Shown: positions 5,236 through 7,620 of the stretch, piece after piece | Layout: every line of letters starts with the position of its first letter | Position numbering within the stretch: position 1 is the first letter of the stretch | Source of the DNA: an uncultured Pseudomonadota bacterium | GTDB taxonomy: Bacteria; SAR324; NAC60-12 | DNA length: 7,620 nt | Assembly: GCA_913056375.1 (NCBI GenBank) | Contig: CAJXNF010000125.1 | Coordinates: 1-7,620, forward strand | Direction of reading: 5' to 3' | The notes under the pieces: model-generated | What the model saw: the letters and a program-made list of their open reading frames with translations, nothing else | Told to the model about the DNA's origin: nothing | The model's database searches: none | Translations under genes and position numbers: made by a program

Positions 5236-7359
5236 ACTAGAGATTCCAGATCCCTCCTTTTCCAAGCATTTTTCAATGTAGATTTGGGTAGGATGATCTG
5301 CGGGGTATTGGTCCCCAATCTTTGTGAAGAGTTGCTTAGCTCCTAGGAAATCCCCAGCTTGAAACAGGCTCAGTGCGGTCGTGAACTCTCCTGAGAATTG
5401 GATTTGTTCTTCCGTTGCCTGTGTCAAGGATTCAATCAACTCATAGATTTCCACCTCTTGTTTCTTGCCCTTTACGGCTACAGAACCAAGCGGTCTGAAA
5501 AGAAAATCTTTTTTTGCAGCATCACGAGTGTCACTACTAACAATGATTTCCGTTTTATAGATTTTGTTGACACCCTCAAGACGACTAGCCAGATTCACAC
5601 TGTCTCCCACAACTGTGTAATTCATTCGACTCTGCGAACCTAGGTTGCCCACTAGGGTTACACCAGTATGAATCCCAAATCTTGACCAAAAAGGCTTCTT
5701 GCCTTTCAACTCCCATGACCGATTCATTTCCTGAATTCCCTTGCTGCAGTTCAATGCAGCTTGACAGGCATGAATTGCGTGTTGTGCTGAAGGTACCGGG
5801 GCTCCCCAAAATGCCATGACTCCATCTCCAAGATACTTGTCGACGGTACCATGATTAAATCTGATCGTTTCCGCTAACATGCCAAGATAGTCTGACAACT
5901 GAAGCATCAGGGGCTCAGGGTCCATATTTTCTGAGATCGTAGTGAAATTTGCGATGTCCGCAAACAGAATGCTCAAGGTTCGCTCTCTTCCACCAAGAGT
6001 CGCCCCTTCACCTTGCTGGATCAACTGTCGAACAAGTTCAGCCGGAATGTAGGATTGAAAGGCTTTCAGGCTATTCCGCATTGCCACCATTCCATGACTG
6101 AGCGCCTCCACTTCCCTGATCGATGAATCAATATTAAATTCTCCCTCAAGATTCATCCCTTCAATCCTCTTTTGTTCCTCTGTGATTCTTTCGATAGGTC
6201 GAGAAATGCTGTTGGATAACCACCAAGCGATACCTATTGAAGCTAGCAAAACACAAAGAGAGATGAGAACAATTCCAGTCTGCATTTCCTTAAAAAATCC
6301 GATGAAATCATCTTCAGGAACAACGATTCCAATGAGCCAGTCCTTACCAAAGTTGCTTGGGAAAGGAGTAAAGACCGAAAAGTAATTGATCCCATTTTCA
6401 GTTACAGTGAAGGATTGCTCTCCGGTCTCGAAATAGCTGTTGATAGCTTTCTGAACGGAAGGAAAATCTAGCTCAGTGAATTGTATTGGTCTCAGTTTCT
6501 CATTTTCCATTTTCATCAGCTTGATTTTCGGAAAGGCTATGATTTTTCCTTCTTTATCGAAAATGAAGATAAGGCCTTCTTTCCCAACCTGTTGATCCTC
6601 CAGAAAAACTGAGAGTTGATCCAACTCGATATCAACACCCACAACACCAATTAGATCTCCAAATGCATTGAAATGGGGTTCGGCTACGGTGATTCCTGGT
6701 TTCTGTGCTGTAAAAAAAATATAGGTGTCTGTCCAGAAGATCTTCTCAGCTTTTTGGGCACCTTGGTACCAAGGTCTGAGCCTTGGATCGTAGTTGTCAT
6801 CTTTATTGAGTCTAACTTCAATGAGTTCACCCGTGGCGTTTAGATTTTTCCAAAAGCTATTAAGAATGACATCTGCATTCTGATTCCCGATGATGTTCAA
6901 ATCCTGTAACCCTTTATCCTCAAGAAGTCCCAGAAATTTGGGAAAGAGTTCACCTGACGGATCAATCACTTTGATTCCAGTTTTTCCCTCTCCCATCTGC
7001 TTTGCAAATAGGAACTGTCCTTTTTCGTCTCCTACAAAGATTCCTGAAATCTGCGGGTACATCTTCAACATGTCTAAAGCATGGACTTCGAAATGAGTTT
7101 CTAGGGAGTCACTTTGCTGGAAAGAACTTTGAAGCCTGCTGGGATTTTGAGTGAGATTGTTTGCGATCTGTACTGCCGGCTTCAGGAAGGAGATTGTTTC
7201 GTCACTCACATTCTTCGTGACGGTAGAAACGAGATCTTTGGTGATTTGGTCTACACCAGTAGAGGTCTGTTTCTGGGTGTAAAAGAAGATGATTGATACC
7301 GTCGCTATCAACAGGGCAGAGAACGCGACGATGATGTTAACTTTGAGTTTAACTTTCAA
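5230..7359 (-). CDS. Membrane receptor adenylate cyclase (dCache-HAMP-class III cyclase)
   Basis: Inner-membrane sensor of 709 aa predicted to make cAMP from ATP in response to an external ligand. Residues 8-27 are a first membrane helix after a Lys-rich start. Residues ~30-350 form an extracytoplasmic dCache-like sensor with the typical YDPRLRPWY (190-198) and a GVVGVDIELDQL second lobe (238-249). The second helix is ~361-383, followed by a HAMP domain (~384-437, SRPI at 386-389). The cyclase domain (~460-645) keeps both metal aspartates, D468 (FADIANFT) and D512 (YLGDG), the purine-selecting pair K508/T582 typical of class IIIb adenylate cyclases, and transition-state N589 and R593. A helical, TPR-like tail (~655-700) ends the protein. 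The start is a TTG: the frame upstream is closed by TAA at 7381-7383 with no ATG. No Shine-Dalgarno sequence is seen. Cyclase function is near certain; the ligand is unknown. Confidence 0.93.
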   Translation of the reverse strand: MKVKLKVNIIVAFSALLIATVSIIFFYTQKQTSTGVDQITKDLVSTVTKNVSDETISFLKPAVQIANNLTQNPSRLQSSFQQSDSLETHFEVHALDMLKMYPQISGIFVGDEKGQFLFAKQMGEGKTGIKVIDPSGELFPKFLGLLEDKGLQDLNIIGNQNADVILNSFWKNLNATGELIEVRLNKDDNYDPRLRPWYQGAQKAEKIFWTDTYIFFTAQKPGITVAEPHFNAFGDLIGVVGVDIELDQLSVFLEDQQVGKEGLIFIFDKEGKIIAFPKIKLMKMENEKLRPIQFTELDFPSVQKAINSYFETGEQSFTVTENGINYFSVFTPFPSNFGKDWLIGIVVPEDDFIGFFKEMQTGIVLISLCVLLASIGIAWWLSNSISRPIERITEEQKRIEGMNLEGEFNIDSSIREVEALSHGMVAMRNSLKAFQSYIPAELVRQLIQQGEGATLGGRERTLSILFADIANFTTISENMDPEPLMLQLSDYLGMLAETIRFNHGTVDKYLGDGVMAFWGAPVPSAQHAIHACQAALNCSKGIQEMNRSWELKGKKPFWSRFGIHTGVTLVGNLGSQSRMNYTVVGDSVNLASRLEGVNKIYKTEIIVSSDTRDAAKKDFLFRPLGSVAVKGKKQEVEIYELIESLTQATEEQIQFSGEFTTALSLFQAGDFLGAKQLFTKIGDQYPADHPTQIYIEKCLEKEGSGISSI
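6735..6775. repeat. Two neighbouring perfect palindromes inside the cyclase gene
   Basis: AGAAGATCTTCT (6735-6746, 12 bp) and ACCTTGGTACCAAGGT (6760-6775, 16 bp) are both perfect and lie 13 bp apart. The second encodes most of the conserved RPWYQG segment of the dCache domain, so codon constraint may explain it. Confidence 0.5.
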
Positions 7360-7381
7360 AGAGGCTTGCCAAGTAATTATT

Positions 7382-7411
7382 TATAAACAATAGGTTAACT
7401 CAATCTCTCAA
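7382..7411 (-). promoter_or_regulatory. Candidate promoter of the cyclase gene
   Basis: On the minus strand TTGAGA (7411-7406) is followed after 18 bp by TTTATA (7387-7382), with an overlapping TATAAA two bases on. Transcription would begin near 7375, giving a leader of only about 15 nt before the TTG start. The -35 box overlaps the 8-bp palindrome TCAATTGA (7408-7415), which could hold a regulator. Confidence 0.35.
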
Positions 7412-7438
7412 TTGAATTTGAAAGTAAAACTAACATTC

Positions 7439-7461
7439 TCAGTAGAAAAGTAAATCAGTAG
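7439..7461. repeat. Short direct repeat TCAGTAG upstream of the cyclase gene
   Basis: TCAGTAG occurs at 7439-7445 and 7455-7461, a 16-bp period, and a third partial copy TCAGG follows at once. It lies between the end of the LacI-like gene and the cyclase promoter candidate. The remaining 7360-7507 sequence is AT-rich and shows no gene and no convincing terminator. Confidence 0.35.
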
Positions 7462-7507
7462 TCAGGTTTTTTGTTGGCCTTTTGAATCTTTCCTTCACTG
7501 ACATCAA

Positions 7508-7620
7508 TCATTTTGGAGCATGCCCAAGGGTTCCTCTGAATTGAATAGTGGTTTGAAGTTTTTCGCTTTTCTCGAATTGTTCACCATTGATCAGTGAAAC
7601 CAGAATCTGGGCAGCTCGAG
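7508..7620 (-). CDS. C-terminal end of a probable LacI-family transcriptional regulator (partial)
   Basis: An open minus-strand frame enters from the right edge and runs 36 codons (7618 to 7511) to a TGA at 7508-7510. It reads RAAQILVSLINGE, then a charged linker, then LQTTIQFRGTLGHAPK. This matches the usual tail of LacI/GalR repressors: the last helix of the form A-x-x-L-L-x-x-I-x-G, a variable linker, then a final beta strand of the form L-x-x-x-L-V-x-R-x-S-T. The other two minus-strand frames close within about 13 codons. Such regulators bind DNA with an N-terminal helix-turn-helix and sense sugars or phosphorylated metabolites. Those parts lie outside the window, so the assignment rests on the tail alone; the gene could also encode only a periplasmic-binding-like fold. 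Confidence 0.6.
   Translation of the reverse strand, partial: RAAQILVSLINGEQFEKSEKLQTTIQFRGTLGHAPK

Noticed and set aside
7114..7296. 60-codon plus-strand frame antisense to the cyclase N-terminus
   Set aside because: It is antisense to the sensor domain, with no start site or domain support.

Overview
The window looks like a chromosomal stretch from a Gram-negative, probably proteobacterial, bacterium. Three things point that way: a classical Sec-type periplasmic binding protein, a transporter closely resembling the Ugp (glycerol-3-phosphate) family, and a close YajO-type aldo/keto reductase. Base composition is moderate and fairly even. The species cannot be fixed from sequence alone. I see no insertion sequence, CRISPR array, phage gene, tRNA or rRNA.

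Left part (1-4061, + strand): four co-directional genes encode one complete CUT1-type ABC importer. In order they are an ATPase (5'-truncated by the window edge), a periplasmic binding protein, and two inner-membrane permeases that overlap by 4 bp (ATGA). Recalled similarity to E. coli UgpC/B/A/E is good along all four proteins. The substrate is therefore plausibly glycerol-3-phosphate or a related phosphodiester or sugar, but this is inference. Two hairpins lie in the gaps on either side of the binding-protein gene, an arrangement that often gives that protein a higher expression level than the permeases.

Middle (4086-5057, - strand): a complete aldo/keto reductase, very like YajO, converges on the transporter operon. 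A 24-bp gap holding a short inverted repeat separates them. The 172 bp upstream of it contain two TATAAT boxes and an operator-like inverted repeat.

Right part (5230-7620, - strand): a 709-residue membrane receptor has an extracytoplasmic dCache sensor, a HAMP domain, a class III adenylate cyclase catalytic domain with all key residues, and a short helical tail. It most likely starts at a TTG codon without a Shine-Dalgarno sequence. Upstream of it, entering from the right edge, is the last 36 codons of a gene that resembles the C-terminus of a LacI-family repressor.

Taken together the region looks like a nutrient uptake and sensing neighbourhood: importer, small-molecule reductase, cAMP-producing receptor and a probable sugar-responsive repressor. 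No obviously new system is evident. The most interesting points are the sensor cyclase beside the transporter, the unusual translation-initiation regions of the cyclase and the first permease, and several inverted repeats.
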